64,000 bases of DNA from Gigaspora margarita. Lineage: Eukaryota; Glomeromycota; Glomeromycetes; Diversisporales; Gigasporaceae. Of this stretch, positions 21,740 through 31,669 are shown piece by piece. The stretch spans positions 180,600 through 244,599 of the forward strand of contig WTPW01000440.1 in assembly GCA_009809945.1 (NCBI GenBank). The letters are read 5' to 3'. Position numbers and translations under genes: made by a program. Within the stretch, counting starts at the first letter, position 1, and the number at the start of each line of letters is the position of its first letter. The notes beneath the pieces were generated by a model that worked only from the letters and a program-made list of their open reading frames with translations, was not told where the DNA came from and searched no databases.

Positions 21740-21935
21740 TACGAGATACACGTGCCATTTAATACGTGTAATTCCAACTAACGAGCCTATAAGTGTCATC
21801 CCGAATACGTGCCATTCCGTATAAAAAGCTTACACGTGCCATTCTGGACATGCACAACGTGCCGATACGTATCATTTTAACCACGTGCCATTCCGTGTAG
21901 CGTGCATATACGTGCCACAGTACACGTGCCATTAC
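21740..21935. repeat. Subterminal ACGTGCCATT array
   Basis: About nine copies of ACGTGCCATT, or close variants (ACGTGCCGATA, CGTGCCACAG), lie within 200 bp of the right end of the 19064-21987 element. A few (GCACGTGT, TTGGCACGAAT) lie at its left end. They are probably binding sites for the cognate transposase. Confidence 0.65.
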
Positions 21936-22024
21936 AGACTTCTCCGTGCTAAACCGTAACACCACCCGGACCACTTTTTTCATAGGGAGGGTATCCAGAA
22001 ACCAAATTTCGTTGAAATGCATAA

Positions 22025-22607
22025 GGCCATGCAAAGTTGATTTTTCGTTTTGCATTACATGGATTTCAAAATTCGGGACGGACGGGCGNNNNNNNNNNNN
22101 NNNNNNNNNNNNNNNNNNNNNNNNNNNNNNNNNNNNNNNNNNNNNNNNNNNNNNNNNNNNNNNNNNNNNNNNNNNNNNNNNNNNNNNNNNNNNNNNNNNN
22201 NNNNNNNNNNNNNNNNNNNNNNNNNNNNNNNNNNNNNNNNNNNNNNNNNNNNNNNNNNNNNNNNNNNNNNNNNNNNNNNNNNNNNNNNNNNNNNNNNNNN
22301 NNNNNNNNNNNNCGGGCGGATTTTTTTTTTTTTTTTTTTTAGTTTTAATTTAAATAATGTTCACATTTAAGGTTATACAAGGCTAATTTTTCATTTTGCA
22401 CAACAAGGAATCAAAAAATTGGGCTGGCAGTCATATTTTTCCTGTCAGTTCTGTCGGACGATTACGGGAAATTAAAGTCCCCATCGGGTGACACCGGATG
22501 AAAATAATTATTGGAATAAATTTTTTGCCACACTTAGAATTCATTCAATTATTAACGTTGTGAGAAAAAATAGATGTCAAAAATCGACCGATTGGCACAA
22601 TTGGGAA

Positions 22608-22642
<35 letters not shown>

Positions 22643-22702
22643 AAAAAATTGAAAAAATGGGACGGCGGGTAATGCAAAACGAAAAATCTACTTTGCGTGG
22701 CC
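22025..22702. mobile_element. PIF/Harbinger-like composite MITE with assembly gap
   Basis: GGCCATGCAAAGTTGA at 22025 is inverted at the right as ACTTTGCGTGGCC ending 22702, with TTTTTCGTTTTGCATTAC continuing the TIR. TAA flanks both sides. Copy B of the host repeat (GCATAATCG at about 29113) shows the empty site, proving a 3-bp TAA duplication as in PIF/Harbinger. An internal second set of ends (AAGGTTATACAAGGCTAATT near 22371) shows it is the same two-unit composite as at 25223 and 31903, in the opposite orientation. N fills 22089-22312. Confidence 0.85.
22089..22312. other. Assembly gap (224 N)
   Basis: Unresolved bases flanked by GGGCG motifs and a poly-T run. Long open frames spanning this gap are artefacts. 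Confidence 0.98.
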
Positions 22703-23171
22703 TAATCGAAAGTGTTATCTTCAAATGGTATCCTTTCGAGAACATTTGCTTTAACGAATGTGAAAATTTTAAGTTCAACCTGTGTCGGCTGATTTAAAAA
22801 CATGTCTAATCTAAAAAAACCATGTAGATATTAATCGTTTGCAAAAATAACTAACACTAAGAATTAAAAAAGTAAAAGACCGTACGTGGTCGGCATATCA
22901 AAATGAACAAAATTCTACGCCAAATCTAAAATGGAAACATAAATGGTTAATGAATGCACAATTTTTTAATAAAACATTTAGTTTTTATGTTAAGTGTAGT
23001 TTTTTTTGTTTTTGTTTTGTCTTGTCTTGTTTTTCTATGCTAATTTGAATTATATCAATCTGGTAAGCTTTAAAAACAAATAATCTTTTTAAAATATTAA
23101 ATTACAAGAAGTTTGAATTATGAGTATTGACAAAATTTTAATAAATATCCAGTATCAGATAATCGAATTTA

Positions 23172-23383
23172 CAGCTGATTTGAAAATTAGTGGGTGGGAC
23201 ATACGATGAATTTTGTGATGATCGTCTGCGGTAATAAAAGTATAGTTAGTATATTTTCGATAACATAAGTTTCGGCCAGTACAAAAACATACTGATAATA
23301 TATCGGCCGATATCGAAAAACTATACTGTTATTACCTGTTACCGAAAAATAATCACGTGTCCCACTAATTTTCAAATCAGCTG
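23172..23383. mobile_element. TA-flanked palindromic MITE (mariner-like), copy 1
   Basis: CAGCTGATTTGAAAATTAGT at 23172 is inverted at 23364-23383. TA flanks both ends (23170-23171, 23384-23385). The interior folds on itself too: GGTAATAAAAGTATAGTT pairs with AACTATACTGTTATTACC. A related element lies at 55533-55754. Confidence 0.8.
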
Positions 23384-23756
23384 TAATTGAAATGATCTTT
23401 ATAACGATTTTGCCGGAAATTCATTGTGCAAAATGCAGATTTTAAATTTTAGCCAATCAGAGTAACTCTATGAAAAAGTTGCTATAGGTGAAACTAAGAG
23501 ACTACAGTACTATATTCAGGGAGCTATGTCAACACTTACTAAATATACACATTGACTAAAAACTGATGTTTAAAAATGACAATCGGGATAGAATAATAAT
23601 AGAAAAAGAAAATCGGCGTGACATTACACTGCCCCTTCCTGTAAACACAAAGCGACCGAAATGAACTAAATGAACCTGTTAAACAAGACTATCATGGTTC
23701 GAATCGTCATTCTATCATTAAAAAAAAATTTATAAGAGCTAATATGTTGCTTGTAG

Positions 23757-24040
23757 ACCAATCAAAAAATCCAAATTTTTTGAAGAATTAGTAATACTCA
23801 GAAAATTGGGTCATTCACCATACATTCTCCAATTTTATAGCCTCTCAAATGTTGATAACATGAAGTTATGATTTTTTATTGGGCTGAAAATGGAACTTTA
23901 AAAGAGCTTTACAAATTATCATATTCCATGGACTAGAAAATATGAATTATTCAAGATATTTGGCGTGGTTTAATATATTTGCATAGTGCAAAGATTTTTT
24001 ATCATGATGTGAGAAGCAAAAACGAGTTTGTAGGTATGAT
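23757..24040 (+). pseudogene. Protein kinase (TKL-like) domain remnant
   Basis: Across three frames the order of kinase subdomains is kept: KFFEELVILRKLGHSPYILQ FYSL (subdomains III-IV), then IFYWAENGTLKELYKL (hinge, subdomain V), then WTRKYELFKI, then GLIYLHSAKIFYHDVRSKN, in which YHDVRSKN is the catalytic loop (HxDxxxxN). This matches the fungal TKL-type kinases that are hugely expanded in Rhizophagus. At least three frameshifts and stops, with no DFG segment recognisable downstream, show a dead copy. The N-lobe ATP loop is also missing. Confidence 0.8.
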
Positions 24041-24252
24041 TTACGTATGAGTAAGAGTAATTATTATATTTTTTTTTTTATAAAATATGACCGATTTTTT
24101 TTTAATAACTGCTGGTCCAAATTTAAGTTTGGTTCTACAATCATGTAAAGTTAAAATAAAGACAAAATTATTAATTTATCAAGTAGCATTTGGAAAGCTT
24201 TGCACAACATTTAGAAAATTTTATTCTGAATACGGTAAATTTTTAGAACATA

Positions 24253-24635
24253 TGGGCGGTCAAAAGTAGAAACCAAGGAATTTGACCTTTTTTTAAAAAA
24301 TGAGCTTTTAGATTAATCGGATCTATTTTTTAAGGCTGAATCTTTTTTATTTAATAACGAAAATATATTTAATTAGTAAAATTTTGAAGTTATAATCGTT
24401 TAAAAACTTTTAAACGGTAAAACGGCAAAATCTAAAAATAGATCAATGTCTAACATCACACAATTTTCATCAGTAGATCTATAAAAATAGCCAATCAGTT
24501 GAATAACAAACATGTTTATAATCCGGAATTGTTATTTTTAGGTTTGTTTTGTTTTTGTGTAACAAAATATGTTTTGCCAATTATCTCAAAACCCGTGATC
24601 ATCCAATTTCCTTGGTTTCTACTTTTGACCGCCCA
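24253..24635. mobile_element. MITE with 33-bp TIRs (TA or ATAT target)
   Basis: GGGCGGTCAAAAGTAGAAAC and CAAGGAA at the left are inverted at the right (TTCCTTGGTTTCTACTTTTG ACCGCCC). TA sits outside both ends if the element starts with T at 24253; ATAT is the alternative reading. It abuts the stop codon of the Uma2-like pseudogene. No transposase is seen. Confidence 0.75.
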
Positions 24636-25222
24636 TATAGTTATGAATTATTGTTTCTGCGTGCTCAGGACCCTTTGTTGGATTAAATAAAGATCAATGT
24701 CAATGCTTGCATCAGGATCGATATTAAATACGGCAGGAATTACGGGTGTGTATACAGCAGGAACTGGAGTTGTCGGATTATAAAAAACTTCTCTAAATTG
24801 GTGAGACCCAGTCTAGTGCATCCAGTAGTAGGTATGGTACGGCCAGGAATAATTACGGTATTTTTGGAATAGTTCCAAAGTCCCACTATAAAAATTTAAG
24901 AAAAAGATCTTAATCACAAAAACTAAAAAATGACAATAAAAGGTGAGATTCTTTTTTTTACTTCTTGATATTCTTCTGCTCCTTGGATCCAAAGCCTTGC
25001 TGTCATTGCTCTTAACCGATTTCCTTGAGAGTTCCTTGTATCCTTTGGAGCATGGATCTTTATGCCTAACACATAACGTACATAAATTTCTTGTAACCAC
25101 AATCTAAATTTTGCGGTCAAAGAATTAGTGGTTTGGTGATTAGCAATCTCGACCACAATTCTGGCATGTGAATGACCCTAGGTAAATATTGTGTATATTA
25201 TTATTATCAGGACTTAAAGTAA

Positions 25223-25577
25223 GGCCTTGTAAGGTTAATTTTTTGTTTTACATTACCCATTGACCCAATATTTCCAAAGAAAAAATTTTTTGTTTTAAAT
25301 TCCTATTGTGCCAATTATTCCATTTTACCATTTAATTTTTTTTCGTCACTCGATGATGACTTTAATTTTCTGAAATTACCCATTAGGCCCGATAAAAAAA
25401 ATTTTTTTTTCTGATTCCACGTTATGCAAACCTAAGAATTAACTTTTCGTGACCTTGGACATGAACATGAATTAATTAAGGCAACACAAAGTTTTTTTTT
25501 AAAAAAAAAATCTGACCCGCCAGCTGGAATTTTGAAACAACAGGTTATGCAAAATAAAAAATTAACTTTGTGTGGCT
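25223..25577. mobile_element. PIF/Harbinger-like two-unit composite MITE in intron 3
   Basis: GGCCTTGTAAGGTTAATTTT opens and AATTAACTTTGTGTGGCT closes the element, with TAA on both flanks (25220-25222, 25578-25580). In the middle a right-type end (TTAACTTTTCGTGACC) and a left-type end (GGCAACACAAAG) are joined by a spacer containing GAACATGAATTAAT, exactly as in the copy at 31903-32286. It lies in intron 3 of the Uma2-like gene. Confidence 0.8.
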
Positions 25578-25760
25578 TAATATGCAAATAAATTAAATTC
25601 AACATACGGATACGTCACTTGGAGGAGGGGAACTGTGGGGTAAGGAACGTGATTCTTATTTGGCATTATTACAACATCGGGAGAAATTTTCGCCCCAGAT
25701 CCGTTTGGACTATAATGAACTAAGAAAAAGATAAAAAGACACGCTATAACTTATTATAAT

Positions 25761-25883
25761 TAGTGATGCCTGGCGAAATGACGAAACCTGACGAAACCAT
25801 AAGTTTCGTCATTGACGAAACTTGACGAAACTAATGGTTTCGTCATTTCGTCAAGGCTAAATTAGTTTCGCCAGGCATCTATG
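25761..25883. mobile_element. Small hAT-like MITE made of GACGAAAC repeats, in intron 2
   Basis: TAGTGATGCCTGGCGAAA at the left faces TTTCGCCAGGCATCTATG at the right. ATTATAAT (25753-25760 and 25884-25891) is a perfect 8-bp TSD. Of its 123 bp more than half is GACGAAAC in both orientations, so it can fold almost completely. Confidence 0.85.
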
Positions 25884-26200
25884 ATTATAATCCAATAAAT
25901 GAAATGAATGGAGAATAATTCTCTTACAAGTATCACCACAGACAATCATTGGTTCATTAGGAGTCGTAAAACCAGAATTATAGGCACCAAATAACATGAT
26001 CACAAATGCAACAAGATAGCATTAGACATATCAATGATAAATATGTCGCTGTTATCGTATCGTTTATATTTGTATCCACGTGGCGCTTTATATTCGAGGA
26101 ACTTGTTATATCGTTTTACTGACACATTTGATCCAATCTACAAAGGTAAACTACAATTCTTTCAATTACATGTCTTGAAGTACTTGTATTAGGTCTACTT

Positions 26201-26453
26201 TAGAGTTGGGTAACGAAACCCGAAACTATATATAAAATCCCAAAACCGTTTCCGAAACCCCGAAACCTTTTTCGAAACTTTATACTATACTGAAAGAGTT
26301 GGAATTTTAAATTTAGACTTTAAGACATAAAGTACATGATAATTAGATTGCATTTTAGAAATGATTTGGTTACTTTATAGTAAATGTGCATTAGTTATTA
26401 ACATTCTAATTTGAAGGTTTCGGAAAGGTTTCGGGTTTCGGTACCCAACTCTA
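26201..26453. mobile_element. hAT-like MITE in intron 1
   Basis: TAGAGTTGGGTAACGAAACC at 26201 is inverted at the right, ending GGTACCCAACTCTA at 26453. GTCTACTT flanks both sides (26193-26200, 26454-26461). CCGAAACC words crowd both ends. It lies a few bases inside the donor site of intron 1 of the Uma2-like gene. Confidence 0.88.
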
Positions 26454-26529
26454 GTCTACTTACCTAGCCTCATCAAATTGCTCTTTTGGAAAATGAACGT
26501 CGGGAATTTGAGACATTTAGAAAAAAAAG

Positions 26530-27350
26530 AAATTTGGTAAGATTTTGTGGTTGATTCAAAAAAAAAAAAAAAAGAAAAGAATCTTATAAATTACCTTTAC
26601 GTAATTAATGATCACAGCATGTCGCATGTAAATCTACACTGTATGTAGTCAGTTAAAGTTTAACTTTGACTAATGGAGTTAATTTATTTTGAAAATAAGT
26701 TGGGCTTCGAAAAGTCTTATTTCCGTATTGAAGTTTCGAAATCAGAAAATGAAATAGGAGTTATCCGGAAATAAAATAAGCAACTTTTTTTGATGATATA
26801 TATCATATAATGTTATCTAATAAGGGATTTCGGAATTAAAATTCATAAATCTTATTTTGATAAAATGAGAAGACATATTTATTATCTAAAATTCGAATAC
26901 AACTTATTTATATGATCTTCCTTGTTTTAAATTATTTTATTGTTAATAATCAATACTTCTAATATCGTTTTATGCTTAACATGCATAAACTTTCACATCG
27001 ATAACGTCAAATTAAACAAATAAATAGCCTTTTAAAGACATCTCCACTCTTTTAGCATATTTTTTCTTTTCAATTAAAGAATTGTCCTTTACACTTATGA
27101 ATGAATACTGAACTAGCACGAATAAGGCTATTACTATAGTTCTGGATAAAGAAATTGACGAATATTGGAATTAATACAACTCATAAAACTGGATCGATAT
27201 CTTACTATACGTGAAAAGACAATTAAATCTAACGCTTTTTTTCAAGTTCTTTTACTTAATCATAATGGTTTTCTTGTAAATTCGCTTTGGAAACATATTA
27301 ATATATAAGATACCTAAGTAATAATTGTTAAGCTATATATATATATATAT
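26530..27350. other. AT-rich stretch with an inverted counterpart of 27930-28080
   Basis: No gene is seen. TTTCGAAATCAGAAAATGAA ATAGGAG near 26735 and GGGATTTCGGAATTAAAA near 26825 recur inverted at 27975-28070 (ACTCCCATTTCATTTTCCGA, TTAATTCTGAAACCCC). These may be the two ends of an element holding the minisatellite between them. A (TA)n run ends at about 27355. Confidence 0.45.
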
Positions 27351-27359
27351 ATATAATCT

Positions 27360-29440
27360 AAGTGAAAGTTTAATAAGTTATATAAATAATTTAAGCGAAA
27401 GTAATAAGTTTTATAAAATATAATTTAAGCGAAAATTTGATAAGTTATATAAAAAAAATAATTTAAGCGAAGGTTTAGCAAGTTATATAAAGTATAATTT
27501 GAACAAAAGTTTAAGCAAATGTTTAGTAGGTAATTTGAGCAAAAGTTTAGTAAGTTATATAGAAAAATTACTTAAGTGAAGATTTAATAAATAATTTGAC
27601 AAAAAGTTCAGTAAATTATTCGAATATGTTCAGTAAATTATTTGAGCAAAGGTTAGCAAGTTATATAAAAAAAAAACAATTTAAGCGAAGGTTTAATAAG
27701 TAATTTGAACAAAGGTTCAGTAAGTAATTTGAGCGAAGGTTCAGTAAGTAATTTGAACTATGGTTCAGTAAGTTATATAAAAAAATACTTTGAGCAAAGG
27801 TTTAATAAGTAATTTGAGCAAAGGTTCAGTAAGTAATTTTTGCGCGAAGGTTCAGTATGTGATTTGAGCGAAAGTTTTATTATTTACTCTGTATTTTGTT
27901 ATTAATAATAAATAGTTTTTGATCTGTATAATAAAAAAAAAATCTTATTTCGTCAAATAGGAGTTTTTTAAACACTCCCATTTCATTTTCCGATTTCAAA
28001 ATTTTAATCACAAATAAAAACTCTTAAATACGATTTTTTTTTTTTTTAATTCTGAAACCCCTTAATAATAGAGAATTATAATCATTCGTTTAAATTTTTT
28101 TGTAAAATAAATGTTTTTAAAAGCTCATTAATGTATCGTTACTTAAATGTTTTTAAAAACTCTTTAGTATATATTTATAATTTATTATTATATATATAAT
28201 TACAAATAAAAATAAATAGGATTATAGTTCACCGATTTCAAAACAAATATGTCATAATTTAATTCGAAAACAGACTTATTGCGATCTTTTCGATCTTATT
28301 GTTATACTTATTGTTATTCTTTTTGTTATTCTTATTCGAATCATAACTCAGTTTTATTGATTTTTAAAAATCGGTTCAATCGTTATATATGATTTGTATC
28401 TTTGGTGTTAACTGGGATATGGATATCATTAATAATGCATGTTAGTAAGCCACATACTTTTCATCTACCTATAGCTTTAACGTTATTGAATATTAAATTA
28501 TTGTATTATGCTATTATTAACGACCAGTTTTGGTTTTTTTTTTTTCTTTTTTTTTTTTTTTTAGATTATTAACTAATTTCATCTTTATTATTATATTCTA
28601 CACCTTTTCTCAATGCAATTATTTTTGTGCTGAAATCACGGACAGAGTGCTAGTTAATTATATTGCTTAATTTATCTGAAGAGCATAATCTTAGTTTTGT
28701 GCATTTTCTCTAATTTTGAAATATATGCAAGTCATCTCCTCGTTGTTTAGTAGCGTTTTTCTTAAAATATTTATTAATAAAATATTAATTCAAATAAAAG
28801 AAAAGCTATTAAATAATTTTGAGACACGCAGAGCATCACATAACCGTTCGGTAGCTGGCCCTGCATCATACATTGTCGTGGAAGGTTCCGATAACTTTTT
28901 TAAAAAAAAAATTTTTTTTTGTAAGAAACACTTCTTTTAAAATATTTATTTTTTTGTAAGAAACACTTTTTTAAAAATATTTATAAGTTAATATTTAATT
29001 TCAAATAAGCATATCTCTAATAATCTATCTTGTTTTAAAACTATAACAATCTCATTTATTACATCCGGTCAATTCTCTTTAAGGTATCCAGAAACCAAAT
29101 ATCGTTGAAATGCATAATCGAAAGTGTTATCTCCAAGTGGTATTCTTTCAAGAACATTGCTTTAACAAATGTGAGTTTTTAAGCTTAATCTGTGTCGGCT
29201 GATTTGAAAACATGTCTAATCTAAAAACATTAATCGATGAATCTAAAAAAACCATGTAGATAATAATTGTTTGCAAAAATAACTAACGCTAAGAATTAAA
29301 AAGTAAAAGACCGTATGTGGTCGCCATATCAAATTGCCAAATCTAAAATGGAAATATAAATGATGTTAATGAATGCACAATTTTTTAATAAAACATTTAA
29401 CTTTTTTGTTTTTTGTTTTGTCTTGTTTTGTTTTTACTAG
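27360..29440. repeat. Long unknown dispersed repeat, copy B (uninterrupted)
   Basis: Homologous to copy A at 17700-23040 in the same order but without the large insertions, so it serves as the empty-site reference. Its first 540 bp are a minisatellite (TAATTTGAGCAAAGGTTCAG and AAGTTATATAAAAAA units, about 20 copies, longer than in copy A). The remainder is single-copy-like AT-rich sequence with CATTGTCGTGGAAGGTTCCG near 28870. No coherent ORF is shared by both copies. Confidence 0.75.
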
Positions 29441-29782
29441 GTTTCTATAGGTAGGGACGATGATTTTCTGCAAAATGCAGAATGCCGTAGAATTCACGGA
29501 TTGAGGAGTATTTTGCAGCAATCAGATTTTATTGCGGAATTTAGACTAGAATTTGATTCAGACCAATCAATTTGCTTATTTGTTTGTAAGTTTTAACGGA
29601 AATCCTTGGAAGGATAGATAATCAGTTAACACAAAACACGATCGTAGTTTGTCGGGAAGTTTCAGTACATTAACAATTGAGATTTTTTGCGCAGAAATAG
29701 AATTTTTTTGTGCATAAATATAAATTTATTATTGCAGAATTATTGCAGAAATTAAGAGTAAATAACTGCAGAATTTGTTTAT
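29441..29782. other. Non-coding stretch with TGCAGAAT words
   Basis: TTCTGCAAAATGCAGAATGC near 29470 and ATTATTGCAGAA words near 29730-29775 are repeated in both orientations and may be remnants of a TIR element. Boundaries and coding capacity could not be established. Confidence 0.35.
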
Positions 29783-29857
29783 ACGAAGATCATCTAATAA
29801 ATGATTGGCAAAAATTTTAGCATACATCACGTATAGTACTGTACGTGGCACATCACT
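29783..29857. mobile_element. Solo right end of the 10739-12064 hAT family
   Basis: AATAAATGATTGGCAAAAATT TTAGC, then ATAGTACTGTACGTGGCACATCACT match the last 75 bp of the 10739 element. No matching left end or TSD is found nearby, so this is a truncated copy. Confidence 0.75.
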
Positions 29858-30239
29858 TGGTGCGGGGCACCAAATAACAGGTTCCTTATCATAATTGGTA
29901 CAATTTAACAATTACGTAATTTTTGCTACAAACCCTTGCATAATTAACAAATGGAGTTGCAATTTTTATTGCTTGTTAATAAAGTTGCCTCAAGTCGAAA
30001 TAAACACTGATCTTTGCTTTAAAATTCGAATTTGTGATACGTTTAATAATCAGCGACGTTTGTAGTACGTACGTACTACCTAACCGCATCATTGTTTACC
30101 ATATCAATTTAGTCGACTTGAGACGACTTGAGACATCCGCATTTATTTCTCATTTTGGATCTCAAGACTGTACAACGTTTAATGCGGCGACATTCGAGTT
30201 TAGAAATATGTATTGTGTAATGTATATTATATAATTGTA

Positions 30240-30366
30240 TAAAGCAAAAACTTCCAAAGCTCAAAGTTAGTTTAAAAAGCAATTTTAGTGATTTGGATAT
30301 ATATGTAACCATACTCATTTGTTTAAAAAGTATTTTTAGTGATTGGGAGATGTATGTAACCATACT
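30240..30366. repeat. Tandem duplication, about 58-bp unit
   Basis: GTTTAAAAAG-A-TTTTAGTG then ATT-GG-ATATGTATGTAACCATACT occurs twice in direct succession. Small open frames across it are incidental. Confidence 0.7.
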
Positions 30367-30630
30367 ATCGTACTCGTTTATTTATTATTCATTTATTTTA
30401 TTTTAGCAACTGTATACCGGAAAGTTATTATTACATTTTACGATTTTCTCAGAAAAGGGCTTTTGTCGTAGTCGGTTTGCCCTTTTCGAATTTTTTATAT
30501 AAAATACTGTAAATTTCTGTAAATTTTCTACCAAGGTGCTTCATTGCCAATACTTGTTGTCGAGATGTATTTTAAATTCCCTTATATTTCCTATTATGTT
30601 CCTAAGCTCAGTGAATTATACAAAGGAGTT

Positions 30631-31491
30631 ATGCGGAGAGATAAATGTGAGCATTCACGTATTTCACAAGAAGTCGAGTACGAGCTTCAATGTTTAAACT
30701 GATCATTATTTTTTATATATTGAAGATGTCGAGTATGAGCATCGATTTTTAAACGACTATGATGATGAATACCTTTTATCTCTTGCGGATTCTCTTGAAA
30801 ATGAGAATGAAAGACTACACCGTGAAATTAAGCTTCTTAAAAATGAAAACGACTCTCTGAAAAATACTTTATTTACCCTCATTAATAATTATTTTATTAA
30901 ATTCTTCTTGGTTGGTATCTCCTATAACTTTATTTTATTCTATAGTAGTCCTTATAGTGATTTGAACCGAGAAAATTTTCCTTAATCGGTTAACCGAACC
31001 CGGTATATTTGGTGTCAACCGATTGCAACCGATGAAGATTACTTCACGTCTTACTTTCGGGAATTCTTGGTCCTTTACTCAAATTTTTGTCTCGACCTTT
31101 CTCGTCTACTATGTTCATTCGTTTTCTTTTCGGAACTTTTCGGGACTTTCCTTTTCTAATTTATGAAGTCATTCATTTTGTCAACCGATTCCCAACCGGT
31201 TGCACGGGTCAACCGATTAAACATTTACTCAACCGGTTACCCGAAATTTATTCGGTTTGGATCGGTTAACCGATTATTGACCAACCGGTTCAAATCACTA
31301 CAAATTATCAAGAAAGCATGTTTTGTGCTTTATAAATTCTTTTTCAATATTATTCAGCATATCTATTTTCTATTTTTTTTTAGGGTCAACGCGTAAAATC
31401 ATTTTGTAACAAATTATTATCACTCAATTTTTCCGATGTTGAGCGTTTCAACGCTCAATCTATCCCTAATTATCAAGAGCATTCGTCGTAA
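30631..31491 (+). pseudogene. bZIP/leucine-zipper-like gene with a MITE in its intron
   Basis: An ATG at 30631 starts MRRDKCEHSRISQEVEYELQ and stops at a TGA. A partly duplicated segment then reads EDVEYEHRFLNDYDDEYLLS, followed by LADSLENENERLHREIKLLK and NENDSLKNTLF, a heptad-leucine coiled coil like the C-terminal part of the gene at 36782-37716. Donor GTTGGTATC near 30910 and acceptor TTTTTTTTAG near 31383 join in phase to GQRVKSFCNKLLSLNFSDVE..NYQEHSS, stop at 31489-31491. The basic DNA-binding region is not visible, so it may be truncated or divergent. A hAT-like MITE occupies most of the intron. Confidence 0.55.
30955..31300. mobile_element. hAT-like MITE with CGGTTAACCG repeats
   Basis: TAGTGATTTGAACCG at 30955 is inverted at the right as CGGTTCAAATCACTA ending 31300. 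CGGTTAACCGA, CAACCGATT and AACCGGTT words crowd both ends. The ends resemble hAT, but an 8-bp TSD is not visible (AGTCCTTA versus CAAATTAT), so the insertion is old or a flank has been rearranged. Confidence 0.7.
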
Positions 31492-31669
31492 ACTTCGTGC
31501 AAGGAATTTTAAGATGCAAAAAATTTTCATTTAAGATTATTTTGTGAATACAAAAGTTTTTAAGCTTTATGCAAAGAAGATTTAAAAATGTAAAAAATTT
31601 GGTTGAGATTTTACAGTATACGATGAGATCTAAATGCTGACCGATCAAACCCGATAAATCAATAAAAAT

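Larger units (their letters stand above)
19064..21987. mobile_element. Composite DNA transposon (CACTA/EnSpm-like?) with nested insertions
   Basis: CCCTATAAAAAAATCC at 19064 faces CTTTTTTCATAGGG ending at 21987. AGG flanks both sides (19061-19063, 21988-21990), and the homologous copy at 29081 shows the empty site (TTTAAGGTATCC). Both ends carry many ACGTGCCATT/CACGTG words, especially 21740-21935. Subterminal arrays plus a 3-bp TSD recall CACTA elements, though the terminus CCCTAT is atypical. Without its two nested elements it is about 770 bp long and non-coding. Confidence 0.65.
17700..23040. repeat. Long unknown dispersed repeat, copy A (interrupted)
   Basis: Segments 17700-19060 and 21988-23040 together match, in the same order, the uninterrupted copy at 27360-29440. 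Shared landmarks are the GGTTTAGTAAGTTATAT minisatellite, TTCTGAAACCCCTTAATAA, CAATGCAATTATTTTTG..GCTAGTTAATTATATTGC, GTAGCTGG-CCTG-ATCATACATTG, GGTATCCAGAAACCAAAT, and TGTGTCGGCTGATTT. Two insertions interrupt this copy: a 2.9-kb element at 19064-21987 and a Harbinger-like element at 22025-22702. Neither copy has a conserved long ORF, and I cannot name the family; it may be an LTR or a non-autonomous relic. Confidence 0.75.
24648..26516 (-). pseudogene. Uma2-like PD-(D/E)XK endonuclease, five exons, MITEs in three introns
   Basis: Exons on the minus strand: 26516-26464 (MSQIPDVHFPKEQFDEA, donor GTAAGT). About 26137-25928 (VSVKRYNKFLEYKAPRGYK.., then after a shift AYNSGFTTPNEPMIVCGDT, donor GTAAGA). 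25719-25619 (FHYSPNGSGAKISPDVVIMP..VPYPTVP). 25177-24962 (GHSHARIVVEIANHQTTNSL..KFRLWLQ..YVLGIKI). 24885-24648 (WDFGTIPK.., after shifts NTVIIPGRTIPTTG.. and PAVFNIDPDASIDIDLYLIQ). Exon 2-3, 3-4 and 4-5 junctions join in phase. SPDVVIM and VVEIA are the PD and E motifs of the Uma2 nuclease family, with a downstream Lys (TAKFRLWL) possibly replacing the ExK lysine. The exon 1-2 phase mismatch and about three frameshifts point to a recent pseudogene, or to sequencing errors in an active gene. Confidence 0.75.

Noticed and set aside
21946-22370. Open frames of 100-135 codons near 22 kb
   Set aside because: They cross the 224-base gap and a poly-T run inside a MITE.
23680-23715. GGTTCGAATC resembling a tRNA T-loop
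   Set aside because: The flanking bases do not pair as a T-stem and no acceptor stem is found.
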